DNA of 64,000 nt from Bordetella genomosp. 7 (lineage in GTDB: Bacteria > Pseudomonadota > Gammaproteobacteria > Burkholderiales > Burkholderiaceae_B): contig NZ_NEVK01000003.1 in assembly GCF_002261265.1 (NCBI RefSeq), positions 1-64,000 of the forward strand. Direction: 5' to 3'. How positions within the stretch are numbered: position 1 is the stretch's first letter; the number at the start of each line of letters is the position of its first letter. The notes beneath the pieces were generated by a model. It was not told where the DNA came from. It searched no databases and worked only from the letters and a program-made list of their open reading frames with translations. The position numbers and the translations under genes were made by a program. Shown here piece by piece: positions 51,774-60,015 of this stretch.

Positions 51774-51797
51774 CGAATTCGCAGCATGCACATGATC

Positions 51798-51829
51798 AGC
51801 GCCACCCTTTTGGGTGGCGCTTTTCTTTT
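51798..51829 (+). terminator. Intrinsic terminator of tRNA-Lys
   Basis: AGCGCCACCC and GGGTGGCGCT form a perfect 10-bp stem with a TTTT loop, followed by TTTCTTTT. It begins 25 bp after the tRNA 3' end. Confidence 0.93.
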
Positions 51830-52071
51830 GGCGTCGCCCCCCATGAAAACGCACGCTTGCCGAGGCCGAAACGGCGCCGCGGTAAGTTCCTTACTATCTC
51901 GTGCGTTCTTGAAAGGTTGCGCAACACTGCGCAGAATTGCGTCCGCACCGGCCTGATCACCTGGTGCTCATGTTCGCCCCCCTCGCATCCCGATAACCAG
52001 GCAAGGCGCCAGATGGCTGGTTGTTTGCGTCTCGCGGGCGTTCTACTCAAACTCAACGACGCGATTTATTC

Positions 52072-53697
52072 ATGAACATTGATACGCAAGCGCAACCTGA
52101 TCTCCAAGCCATCGATGCGGCCTTTGCGGGGCCATTGCAGGACTCTTACGACTTTATCGTGTGCGGCGCCGGTTCGGCCGGGTGTGTGGTGGCCGCGCGC
52201 CTGGCAGAAGACGGCGATGCGCGCGTGCTGTTGCTCGAGGCCGGCGGGCACGATGCGCACGAGCGGATTGCCGACCCGGCGCTCTGGCCCACCAATCTGG
52301 GGTCCACCCACGACTGGGCGTTCGTGGGCGAACCCACCGCAGCGCTCAACGGCAGGCGCCTGCCATTGAGCATGGGCAAGGGCCTGGGCGGCGGCTCCAG
52401 CATCAATGTGATGGTGTGGGCGCGTGGCCACCAGTCTGACTGGGACTTCTATGCGGCCGAGTCCGGTGATGCAGGCTGGGGCTATCAATCCATACTGTCG
52501 TACTACCGCAGGATAGAGGACTGGCAAGGCGCGCCGGACAGCGTGCGCCGGGGCATCGGCGGGCCGGCTTATGTGGCGCCCGCTGCCTCGCCGCAGACGT
52601 TGGCGCACGCCACGGTCGAAGCCGCTGGCGCGATCGGCATTCCCCGCTACGACAGCCCGAATGGCGAAATGATGGAACGCCCTGGCGGGGCCGCCTTTGC
52701 CGACCTGCGCATCCGCGACGGCAAGCGCGAGTCGGTCTATCGGTCGTACGTGCACCCGATGTTGCAACGGCCCAATCTGACGGTGGTCACCGACGCGCTC
52801 GTGGAGCGGCTGGTGCTGGACGGCAAGAAGGTGGTCGGCGTGGCGCTGGCGGTGCGGGGCCAGCGGCGCACCGTCCACGCGCGGCGCGAAGTGGTGCTGT
52901 CCATGGGAGCAGTCAATACTCCGAAGGTGCTGATGCAGTCCGGCATCGGCCCCGCCGATCTGCTCAGGCAGCACGGCATTGCGGTGCACGCACATTTGCC
53001 GGGCGTGGGCGAGAACCACCAGGACCACATTGCATTCGGATGCACATGGGAATACAAGACGCCGCAGCCGGTGGGCGCCGGCGGGTGCGAAAGCACGGTG
53101 TACTGGAAGAGCGACGCCCGCATGAGCGAACCGGACGTATTGCTGTGCCAGCTGGAGTTCGCGGTGCCGTCGCCGCCCGAAACCGGTGTTGTGGCGCCCG
53201 AGCATGGCTGGACAATGTTTGCGGGGCTGGGGCGGCCCAAGAGCCGCGGCACGGTTCGCATTTCAGGGCCCAACCCCGGCGACCCCGTGCTGATCGATCC
53301 GAACGCGCTGAGCGACCCCCGGGATCTGGACGCCGCGGTGGCCACGTTGGAGCTGACGCGCGAGATCGGCAACCACCCTGCGCTCAGCGGACTGGTCAAG
53401 CGGGAAGTGGCCCCGCGCTACCGCCACCGGGCAGACATGGTCCAGTTCCTGAAAAACGCCGCGATCACCTACTGGCATCAGGCGGGTACCGCCAAAATGG
53501 GCAGGGACGAGATGTCGGTTGTCGATGCGCAACTGCGGGTGTATGGCATCGAGAACCTGCGCGTGGCCGACGCCTCGATCATGCCTCGCATCACGGCGGG
53601 CAACACCATGGCGCCTTGCGTAGTCATTGGCGAGCGGGCCGCGGACTTCATCAAAGCGGCGCACGGCATGCGCGCGACCCCCACCCCGATCGCGTGA
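52072..53697 (+). CDS. GMC family FAD-dependent oxidoreductase
   Basis: A 541-residue glucose-methanol-choline oxidoreductase (choline dehydrogenase-like). The dinucleotide motif CGAGSAGCVVAARLAEDGDA, GKGLGGGSSINVMVWARGH, and the C-terminal catalytic His/Asn region YWHQAGTAKMG with RVADASIMPRITAGNTMAP identify it. The substrate alcohol is unknown. ATG 52072 is chosen. An upstream frame to 52021 lacks a family N-terminus. Confidence 0.88.
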   Translation: MNIDTQAQPDLQAIDAAFAGPLQDSYDFIVCGAGSAGCVVAARLAEDGDARVLLLEAGGHDAHERIADPALWPTNLGSTHDWAFVGEPTAALNGRRLPLSMGKGLGGGSSINVMVWARGHQSDWDFYAAESGDAGWGYQSILSYYRRIEDWQGAPDSVRRGIGGPAYVAPAASPQTLAHATVEAAGAIGIPRYDSPNGEMMERPGGAAFADLRIRDGKRESVYRSYVHPMLQRPNLTVVTDALVERLVLDGKKVVGVALAVRGQRRTVHARREVVLSMGAVNTPKVLMQSGIGPADLLRQHGIAVHAHLPGVGENHQDHIAFGCTWEYKTPQPVGAGGCESTVYWKSDARMSEPDVLLCQLEFAVPSPPETGVVAPEHGWTMFAGLGRPKSRGTVRISGPNPGDPVLIDPNALSDPRDLDAAVATLELTREIGNHPALSGLVKREVAPRYRHRADMVQFLKNAAITYWHQAGTAKMGRDEMSVVDAQLRVYGIENLRVADASIMPRITAGNTMAPCVVIGERAADFIKAAHGMRATPTPIA

Positions 53698-53739
53698 CGG
53701 CCGGGCATTTTATTTCTTGAAATCGTTGGAGATCCAGGC

Positions 53740-54483
53740 GTGGCGTCGTTTTTTCTGGTGTTGCTTATTGCGGTGGCGGCCTGCTGCCTGATCTTGCGCT
53801 GGCGGCGCGCCGGCCTGGCGATTTGCGCCGTGCTGGCGTTGTATGGCGTGGCGGTGGGCTGCGGGCCCGCCGCCCGCGCGCTGGCCGACGGCCTGCAATC
53901 GGACTTCGAACAGAAGCCGGACGTGCACTGGGGCGCGCGCAACGTCATTGTGGTGTTGGGCGCGGGCTTGCAACAGGTGGCTGACCGCGCCGAGCCGGGC
54001 CCGTTTGCTTATGCAAGGATTGCAGAGGCCGCACGTCTGTACGCGGCCTGCCGGCAGGCCAGCGGCGAATGCAAGGTGCTGCTAAGCGGGGGCGACCCCG
54101 CCGGGCTCGGCGTGTCCGAGGCGGAAATCTACGGGCAACTGCTTGTCCGCTTGGGCGTGGACAGCGCGCAACTGGTGCTGGAGCCCCGCAGCCGGAACAC
54201 GTGGCAGAACGCGCAGTTTTCCAGCCCGATGTTGAACGCCGATGCAGGCGACCGCATCGTGCTGGTCACATCAAGCATGCACATGCGGCGCAGCCTGCTT
54301 TATTTCGGCCATTTCGGCGTGTCTGCCACGCCCGCGCGTGCTGACTACTTCGGTGTCCTGTCGTCGGCCATGCCGGTGGCCTACAACTTTGCCGTTGCAG
54401 ACCTGGCGCTGCACGAATACCTGGGTATTGCCCGCTATCACGTCTATAACCTGATGGGCTGGAATCCGCCCAGGGTGTCCTGA
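53740..54483 (+). CDS. DUF218 (YdcF-like) membrane protein
   Basis: A 247-residue protein with one or two N-terminal membrane segments (about residues 2-44) and a C-terminal DUF218 domain (VIVVLGAGLQQVADRAEPGP, ARLYAACRQA, VLLSGGDPAGLGVSEAEIYG, EPRSRNTWQNAQFS). Related proteins (ElyC, SanA) act in cell-envelope lipid carrier metabolism. The function here is inferred. It starts with GTG 53740. Confidence 0.8.
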   Translation: MASFFLVLLIAVAACCLILRWRRAGLAICAVLALYGVAVGCGPAARALADGLQSDFEQKPDVHWGARNVIVVLGAGLQQVADRAEPGPFAYARIAEAARLYAACRQASGECKVLLSGGDPAGLGVSEAEIYGQLLVRLGVDSAQLVLEPRSRNTWQNAQFSSPMLNADAGDRIVLVTSSMHMRRSLLYFGHFGVSATPARADYFGVLSSAMPVAYNFAVADLALHEYLGIARYHVYNLMGWNPPRVS

Positions 54484-54561
54484 GCGCGCCGCCCATGCCG
54501 GGCGGATAGCGCCCGCAGGGCTTGTCGACCATTGCCTGTACAGTTTTCCCGGAGCCAGTTC

Positions 54562-55383
54562 ATGCGAATATCAACGCGACACGACGTCGTCACATCGCAC
54601 GGCCGCATTGCCACAGAAGTCCAGGGCAGCGGCTTTCCCATTGTGTTCATACACGGCAACTCCGCGTGCCGGCGCGTGTTTCAGAACCAGTTTTCTTCCG
54701 GGCTGCTGGACGGCTACAAACTGGTGGCGCCAGACCTGCCCGGGCATGGCGAGTCAGAAAACGCCCACGACCCAGGGCGCAGTTATATCCTGCCGGGCCT
54801 GGCCGGCATGATGCTGGAACTGCTGGACCAGCTGAATATCAAACGCGCCGTTGTCGTTGGCGCGTCGCTGGGCGGGCATGTCGCCATCGAGATGCTGGCC
54901 CGTTCGGCCGTGCCTGGCGGGCTTTTCCTGATGGGCTCGCCGCCGGTAGGCCTGGATATCGCGCAGGGGTTCAACGGCAAGCCACTGAACGGGCTGGCCT
55001 CGAAAGGCGAGTTGACGCCGCAAGAGGCGGCGTACTTTGCCTCGGCGGTTTTTGGCCCGTGCGTCGAACCCTTCATGCGCCAGGCGATCGAACGCACCGA
55101 TGCCGTCTTCAGGCCTACGTTGTTTGGCGAAGCCGGGCGCGCCGCAGGCGTGAACCAGCGCGAAACGGTGGCGGCAGCGGCCGTGCCCACCGCCATCGTC
55201 AATGGCGCCGACGACCGCATCATCAACGTGGATTATGTCGACAGCGTGCCTTACGCGCGTTTGTGGCGAGGCGAATGCCTGCGCATTGCCGACGCGTCCC
55301 ATTCAGCGTTCTGGGAAACGCCGGACGTGATCAACCGGCTGTTGCGGGAGTTCACCCAGGACGTGATTGAGGGGCGGGCGTAG
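54562..55383 (+). CDS. Alpha/beta hydrolase
   Basis: A 273-residue serine hydrolase. HGNSACRRVF (oxyanion), DLPGHGESE, the nucleophile elbow GASLGGH, DRII (Asp region) and ASHSAFWETP (His) are visible. It lies next to the HxlR regulator and the minus-strand aromatic operon. N-formylmaleamate deformylases belong to this superfamily, so a role there is possible but unproven. The 3' end overlaps the convergent HxlR gene by 32 bp. Confidence 0.85.
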   Translation: MRISTRHDVVTSHGRIATEVQGSGFPIVFIHGNSACRRVFQNQFSSGLLDGYKLVAPDLPGHGESENAHDPGRSYILPGLAGMMLELLDQLNIKRAVVVGASLGGHVAIEMLARSAVPGGLFLMGSPPVGLDIAQGFNGKPLNGLASKGELTPQEAAYFASAVFGPCVEPFMRQAIERTDAVFRPTLFGEAGRAAGVNQRETVAAAAVPTAIVNGADDRIINVDYVDSVPYARLWRGECLRIADASHSAFWETPDVINRLLREFTQDVIEGRA

Positions 55384-55726
55384 CGGCAACGGAATCATGC
55401 GCCGGCGGGCGTTGTTCGAACCACAGCAACATGGCGTCAAAGGCCGGGCACAGCGCCTTGCCCCATTCCGACAGTTGATATTCGACCTTGGGCGGGACTT
55501 CGGGGTACAGCGTGCGCACGACGATGCCGCAGCTTTCCAGCTGGCGCAGCTGCTGCGACAGCATCTTCTGCGATATGCCCGGGATCGATCGTTCGAGTTC
55601 GGAATAGCGCAGCACCTTTTCCGAGAACAGGTGGAACAGGATGATCAGCTTCCAGCGCCCTTCGAGCAGGCGGATAACGGTCTCGACATCGGCTGCAGCC
55701 GACTCGGGGGTGTATTGCTTTCTCAT
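55352..55726 (-). CDS. HxlR family transcriptional regulator
   Basis: A 124-residue winged-helix regulator of the HxlR family. The helix-turn-helix lies about residues 25-70 (LLEGRWKLIILFHL, RYSELERSIPGISQKMLSQQ, LRQLESCGIVVRTLYPEVPP). HxlR members often respond to quinones or reactive aldehydes through a Cys. A single Cys lies in LESCGIV. It has a good palindrome upstream. Confidence 0.87.
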   Translation of the reverse strand: MRKQYTPESAAADVETVIRLLEGRWKLIILFHLFSEKVLRYSELERSIPGISQKMLSQQLRQLESCGIVVRTLYPEVPPKVEYQLSEWGKALCPAFDAMLLWFEQRPPAHDSVAATPAPQSRPG

Positions 55727-55744
55727 GGGCTGGTGTCGTTAAGT

Positions 55745-55761
55745 GCGATAATAGTTATCGC
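55745..55761. promoter_or_regulatory. Candidate HxlR operator
   Basis: GCGATAA (55745-55751) and TTATCGC (55755-55761) form a perfect 7-bp inverted repeat with TAG spacer, 19 bp upstream of the HxlR start. It is well placed for autorepression. Confidence 0.55.
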
Positions 55762-55829
55762 GATATAAAAATCTTACGCTGTAGGGGTTCTCCGTGTCAA
55801 GAAAAATCTCGGGTCCGCCTTTGAAGCGC

Positions 55830-55900
55830 CCCGGGTGTCGAGCCGCAGGAGCCCGGAATCGGGGGCATCGCCCTGCGGCCCGGATGTGGCGACACCCGGG
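55830..55900. terminator. Two-part hairpin at the end of the minus-strand operon
   Basis: CCCGGGTGTCG (55830-55840) pairs with CGACACCCGGG (55890-55900), and inside it GCCGCAGG (55842-55849) with CCTGCGGC (55872-55879). This makes a long, mostly continuous hairpin 15 bp downstream of the minus-strand hydrolase stop. It could terminate that operon. Confidence 0.6.
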
Positions 55901-55914
55901 CCGCCGGCGCCCGC

Positions 55915-56613
55915 CTACTTGAGGGCCCGAAGCAGTGTGACGAGATCGTCGGTAGGCATGACGTCGGCGTACTTGCTGGCCATGTCGAACAGGTTGACGG
56001 CGTGCGATACCTGCGAGCGGTCGTAGACCGCGTCCTGAGGCACCACCACCTTGTAGTTCAACGCGCATCCGTCGACCACCGTGGCCCGCACGCACCCGCT
56101 GGTCGTGCAGCCGGTGACTACCAGGGTATCGATGCTCCGGCCAACCAAGTAGCTGGCCAATCCTGTGCCATGGAAGGCGCTGGCCTGGAACTTGGGAATC
56201 TGGATATCGCCGGCCTTCGGACTGACTTCTTTCACGAAATCGTAATCAGAAGGTGCCACAGACATCACCTTCGGCACTTTGGATTCGAACTGGCCGCGGT
56301 CATGGGATTGTTTAGGCGCGACATAAGGATAAATGACCGGCGCACCCATTTCGTGGAACACATCGAGCAAGCGCGCAATGTGCGGCACGGCTTGCCAGCC
56401 ATGCTCGCCGCAGCTGGTAGGCATTGATTCGATGGCTTGTTCGATAGGCATGGGCGCATAACCCATCGACCGGTACTGCACATCGATAACCAGCAGTGCG
56501 GCGCGCTTGCCGATGCCCGCCGGGGCGCCCCAGCCCGCCTTCTGGTAAATATCGATCTCGTTTTCGGGGATGATCCCGTGCCACGGGCGTCGCTTGACCT
56601 GTACCTGCGTCAT
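55915..56613 (-). CDS. Cysteine hydrolase (maleamate/N-carbamoylsarcosine amidase-like)
   Basis: A 232-residue isochorismatase-fold amidohydrolase with an apparent catalytic triad Asp44 (LLVIDVQY), Lys141 (IPKFQASAF) and Cys174 (GCTTSGCVR). The N-terminus (IYQKAGWGAPAGIG) resembles NicF-type maleamate amidohydrolases of nicotinate degradation and N-carbamoylsarcosine amidase. It is the last gene of the operon, four bp after the monooxygenase. It would release ammonia from a ring-cleavage amide. Confidence 0.8.
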   Translation of the reverse strand: MTQVQVKRRPWHGIIPENEIDIYQKAGWGAPAGIGKRAALLVIDVQYRSMGYAPMPIEQAIESMPTSCGEHGWQAVPHIARLLDVFHEMGAPVIYPYVAPKQSHDRGQFESKVPKVMSVAPSDYDFVKEVSPKAGDIQIPKFQASAFHGTGLASYLVGRSIDTLVVTGCTTSGCVRATVVDGCALNYKVVVPQDAVYDRSQVSHAVNLFDMASKYADVMPTDDLVTLLRALK

Positions 56614-56617
56614 TGCC

Positions 56618-57835
56618 TTAGATCTCCACCGTGGTTGCATCGTACTGGAGCAGCCAGTCGTAGCGTTCGCGCACTGCTTCGGTGGACCACTGCCGGTCGA
56701 TGTAGGGCCAGGCGGTGCCGGGCTGCTCCAATGCGGGGCTGTGGAATATCTTCAGCATCTTCAACGATTCGGCCTTGGTACGGTTGGCGCGTGCGATCCG
56801 CGCGTGGTCATAGCGTTGCAGCGCCCCCGGAATATCGCCGCCGCCTGCCTCCAGACAGCGCGCGAGCACGTAGGCGTCTTCCATGGTCATGTTGACGCCC
56901 ATGCCCAGGTAGGGCGTCATCGAATGGCAGGCGTCGCCCAGAAGGGTCACGTGGCCTTTGGACCAGGCGTCCAGCGGGTCGCGGACGAACAACCCCCACC
57001 GGAACAGGTTTTCCGAACTGATGAAAAGGTCGAGAATGTCCTGGTGCCAGCCTTCGAAGTCTTTGAGCGCGTCGGCCAGGTCGCCTTTTTCGGACCACGA
57101 TTCGGTGTGCCAGGTTGAACTGTCGACCTGCGCAGAAAAGCTGACAAACAGCTCGCCATTGCGCTGCACAGGGTAGGTGGTGACATGCGCCGTAGGGCCT
57201 ACCCATGTCGAGGCAAGCGGCTCGCGGTGCTGTGGCTTGAGCTTGTTCATCGGGGCAAGGCCTCGCCAGGCCAACGCGTCGGTATAGCGGGCAGGGGCGG
57301 GCCCGAAAAGCGATTGGCGCACGCGGGAGTGTGCGCCGTCGCAACCTACTACGACGTTGCCTTCCACATACTCGCCATTTTCGATCAGGAGGCGGGCGCG
57401 GCCGTCGACGGTTTCGGCGCCGATGGTGCGCACCCCGAAATGAACCGCGTCGGGTTTGAGGCGGACCACGGCTTCGTACAGCACGCGTTGCAGTTCTGCG
57501 CGCAACACCTGCACCAGCGTGTGGTCTGCCTTGGGCGAAGCGTTGGATGGCAGAACCGACTTGGATTCGCCGGTTTTCCAGTAGCGGATCAGTCGATCCT
57601 GCGGAGGCAGGTTGATTTTCTGCAACTGCTCGGCAAGGCCCAGCGCGTTCATGACCTTGGACCCGTTGGCCGAAATCCATAGGCCGGCGCCGACTTCGCG
57701 AAGTTCGGCCGACTGTTCGTAGACGTCGACGTCGTAACCTTTCTGAAGCAGGGCGAGCGCAAGCGTCAAGCCGCCCATTCCCGCACCCGCGATGAGCACG
57801 TGGGGGCGGCCTTGTTTATTCGTGGAGTCAGACAT
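56618..57835 (-). CDS. FAD-dependent monooxygenase
   Basis: A 405-residue class A flavoprotein hydroxylase. FAD motifs are present: VLIAGAGMGGLTLALALLQK, the DG motif CDGAHSRVRQSLFG, and GHVTLLGDACHSMTPYLGMG. The active-site segment after the first FAD motif reads GAGLWISANGSKVMNALG. NicC-type enzymes (6-hydroxynicotinate 3-monooxygenase) have a His here, so the substrate may differ. It lies eight bp after the iron-sulfur subunit and probably hydroxylates the product of the molybdenum hydroxylase. Confidence 0.82.
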   Translation of the reverse strand: MSDSTNKQGRPHVLIAGAGMGGLTLALALLQKGYDVDVYEQSAELREVGAGLWISANGSKVMNALGLAEQLQKINLPPQDRLIRYWKTGESKSVLPSNASPKADHTLVQVLRAELQRVLYEAVVRLKPDAVHFGVRTIGAETVDGRARLLIENGEYVEGNVVVGCDGAHSRVRQSLFGPAPARYTDALAWRGLAPMNKLKPQHREPLASTWVGPTAHVTTYPVQRNGELFVSFSAQVDSSTWHTESWSEKGDLADALKDFEGWHQDILDLFISSENLFRWGLFVRDPLDAWSKGHVTLLGDACHSMTPYLGMGVNMTMEDAYVLARCLEAGGGDIPGALQRYDHARIARANRTKAESLKMLKIFHSPALEQPGTAWPYIDRQWSTEAVRERYDWLLQYDATTVEI

Positions 57836-57843
57836 TTGTCCCT

Positions 57844-58344
57844 CTATTGATACTTTGACGGGTTATGGACGAGGTCCATGATGGCTTCGAGAATCTTCAC
57901 GTATCCGGTACAGCGGCAGATGTTGCCGCGCAGATAGTGGCGCACGGTTTCTTCCGACGGGTTGTCATATCGCGCAAGCATCGACTTGACGGCCAGGATC
58001 ATTCCGGGGGTGCAGAACCCGCATTGCAGCGCGCCATGGGCGATGAACGCACGCTGCACGGGGTCGAGCTGCCTGCCTTGCGCCAACCCTTCGATCGTGG
58101 TGATTTCGCGCTCGTGCGCGTCCGCGCACAAGGTGGTGCAGCTCGAGGCGGGATTGCCGTCGAGCAGGACGGTACAAGCGCCGCAGACCTGCACGTCGCA
58201 GGATCGTTTGGTGCCCTTCAGGTGAAGGCGGTCGCGCAATACGTCTATCAGCATTTCGCGCGGCTCGACTTCGACGCTCGCGTGCGCGCCATTGAGCTTG
58301 AAGTCTACGCGCATCAATGGAATTTCTTGGTCGATGTGGCTCAT
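57844..58344 (-). CDS. Molybdenum hydroxylase, [2Fe-2S] subunit
   Basis: A 166-residue small subunit of a xanthine-oxidase-family hydroxylase. The plant-type cluster ligands are Cys49, Cys54, Cys57 and Cys69. The second cluster uses Cys108, Cys111, Cys143 and Cys145 (QCGFCTPG and CRCTGY). It passes electrons from molybdopterin to FAD. Its ATG overlaps the stop of the FAD subunit gene, so the three subunits are coupled. Confidence 0.92.
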   Translation of the reverse strand: MSHIDQEIPLMRVDFKLNGAHASVEVEPREMLIDVLRDRLHLKGTKRSCDVQVCGACTVLLDGNPASSCTTLCADAHEREITTIEGLAQGRQLDPVQRAFIAHGALQCGFCTPGMILAVKSMLARYDNPSEETVRHYLRGNICRCTGYVKILEAIMDLVHNPSKYQ

Positions 58345-59204
58345 GATATGCATGCCCTGATAGCGCGCCCGGCAAGCACCGAGACGAGATGGCGTTTGTA
58401 GTCGGCGCCGCCGTGCAGATCGTCGTGGGCTTCGATACTGGCGGCGTCGGCGGCGACAGCGTCTTTGAGCCGGCCCCACGTCTGTTCGGCATCCAGGCCA
58501 TGGGGAATATCCGAGGCGGCTTGTTCCGCGCGTGCCAGCCGCACGGGCCGCGAGGATATCGCTCCGGCCCACAGGCTCAGCCGTTGCGGATTGTCGGTAG
58601 ACCAGACCGCTGCGACGCCGACCGCCGGCCGCTCGGTATGGCCGAAGGCGCGATAGGCCGACCGTGTCCCCCGAGATTGCGGCGCGATATTGATCGACAC
58701 CAGAATCTCGTCTTCGTCGCGGGCAGTGGTGAACTCGCCCAGATGGAAATCCCTGGAGGGCACTTCGCGCACACCTTTGGGGCCGGCGAGCACGACCCAG
58801 GCGTCCAGGGCCGACAACATGGTGGGGGCGTCGGCGTGCGGTTCGCCAAAGCACAGCACGCCGCCCAGCGTACCGGCCACTCGTACGCGGATGTTCGCCA
58901 CGTTCTCGCTCAGTTCGGCATATCCAGGCAGGCGCTCGCGCACAATGGGATGGTTGGCGATGGTGTCATGCGTGGCCAGTGCGCCGATGACGATGGTGTG
59001 GTCGGCGTCCAGGCGCACGCCTTTGAGTTCATCGACCTGCTTCAGGTCGATGACGTGTTCATAGCGCAGGACATGGGCTTTCAACGCCACCAGCAATTCG
59101 GTGCCGCCCGCGTGGAAGGCTGCCTCGTCACCATGCCGCGCCTTGAGGGCAAGCGCCTCGTCAAGGTTTTTGGGCCGGTGAAGAAAAAATCTCTTCGGCC
59201 GCAT
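58341..59204 (-). CDS. Molybdenum hydroxylase, FAD-binding subunit
   Basis: A 287-residue CoxM-type medium subunit. The FAD motifs AGGTELLVALK and the TLGG segment in IRVRVAGTLGGVL identify it. It overlaps the CoxG-like gene by one base and the Fe-S gene by four. It starts at ATG 59204. Confidence 0.9.
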   Translation of the reverse strand: MRPKRFFLHRPKNLDEALALKARHGDEAAFHAGGTELLVALKAHVLRYEHVIDLKQVDELKGVRLDADHTIVIGALATHDTIANHPIVRERLPGYAELSENVANIRVRVAGTLGGVLCFGEPHADAPTMLSALDAWVVLAGPKGVREVPSRDFHLGEFTTARDEDEILVSINIAPQSRGTRSAYRAFGHTERPAVGVAAVWSTDNPQRLSLWAGAISSRPVRLARAEQAASDIPHGLDAEQTWGRLKDAVAADAASIEAHDDLHGGADYKRHLVSVLAGRAIRACIS

Positions 59205-60004
59205 CACGCACCCCGCTTGCCCAGGCTGGCCGCAACGCCCAGCAGCGGCGCAGCCAGCCACCACCAGTGCGATTCGCCCAAGGCGACCGCCCCGTGTGCC
59301 ACGCCGATGGCAACGGCAACATTGATGCCCAGCCGGGGCCACAGAAACACCAGTTCAGTAACCGTTGCCCTGGGCTCACGTGCGGCCGGCACAGGCGCGG
59401 CCGGCGAGGCGGCTGCTTGGGCGGGCTGGGCGGCGGCGCTTGGCGTCGCGTCCGCAGCCGCGCGTGGCTCGACCGCCGTAGGCGCGACGCGGCCCGTCGG
59501 TGTAGTTGCGGATGCGACCTGCTGTGCCGGGGACCTATCCTGGCCGACGCCGGACAGTTCGTCGCGCAGGCGCTGCTCGAATTCAGCGAACAACTGTTCC
59601 GAACGCTTGCGGACTATGGGATACCCCAACGATGCCAGCCGGCCGGCGACCTGCATCGTGGCGGTGACATCGAGCTTGCACATGGTGCGGTCGCCGTCGC
59701 GCTGTTCTTCCAGGTTGACCACCATGCCCACATCTATGGTGGTGCCGGTGGCTTTGTCGCAGCCTGCGGCCTTCAGCGACACCTGCCGCTGCGGATCGTA
59801 GGAGTCGATATGGATGGCGGTGGGAACTTCGAGCTTGAAGGGCCCGATTTTTTGGCGCATTACCGCCGAGAACTCTTTGAGGTTTTCGACTTCAACGACG
59901 TTGTCACAGCCGGGGATGAGCGCGGCCACGCGCTTTACGTCGAAGAAGATGGCCCACAACTGTGCAGCGGTAGCCGGCAGCAAGGCGTCGATTCTGAAGT
60001 CCAT
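59204..60004 (-). CDS. CoxG-like SRPBCC membrane protein
   Basis: A 266-residue protein. Residues about 1-150 match the CoxG/SRPBCC family (FRIDALLPATAAQLWAIFFD, then FSAVMRQKIGPFKLEV). An Ala/Pro-rich linker follows, and one or two hydrophobic segments near the end should anchor it. CoxG supports the CO dehydrogenase of aerobic bacteria, where it binds the enzyme to the membrane and has been reported to handle quinone. Inside a molybdenum hydroxylase operon it may do the same job. Confidence 0.85.
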   Translation of the reverse strand: MDFRIDALLPATAAQLWAIFFDVKRVAALIPGCDNVVEVENLKEFSAVMRQKIGPFKLEVPTAIHIDSYDPQRQVSLKAAGCDKATGTTIDVGMVVNLEEQRDGDRTMCKLDVTATMQVAGRLASLGYPIVRKRSEQLFAEFEQRLRDELSGVGQDRSPAQQVASATTPTGRVAPTAVEPRAAADATPSAAAQPAQAAASPAAPVPAAREPRATVTELVFLWPRLGINVAVAIGVAHGAVALGESHWWWLAAPLLGVAASLGKRGA

Positions 60005-60015
60005 GGCGTCAATAG

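Noticed and set aside
54562-55383. Naming the alpha/beta hydrolase NicD
   Set aside because: It is on the opposite strand and in a separate unit from the aromatic operon; family membership alone is not enough.
56618-57835. Firm assignment as NicC (6-hydroxynicotinate 3-monooxygenase)
   Set aside because: The segment after the FAD loop lacks the His expected in NicC (GAGLWISAN here), so only the general class is supported.
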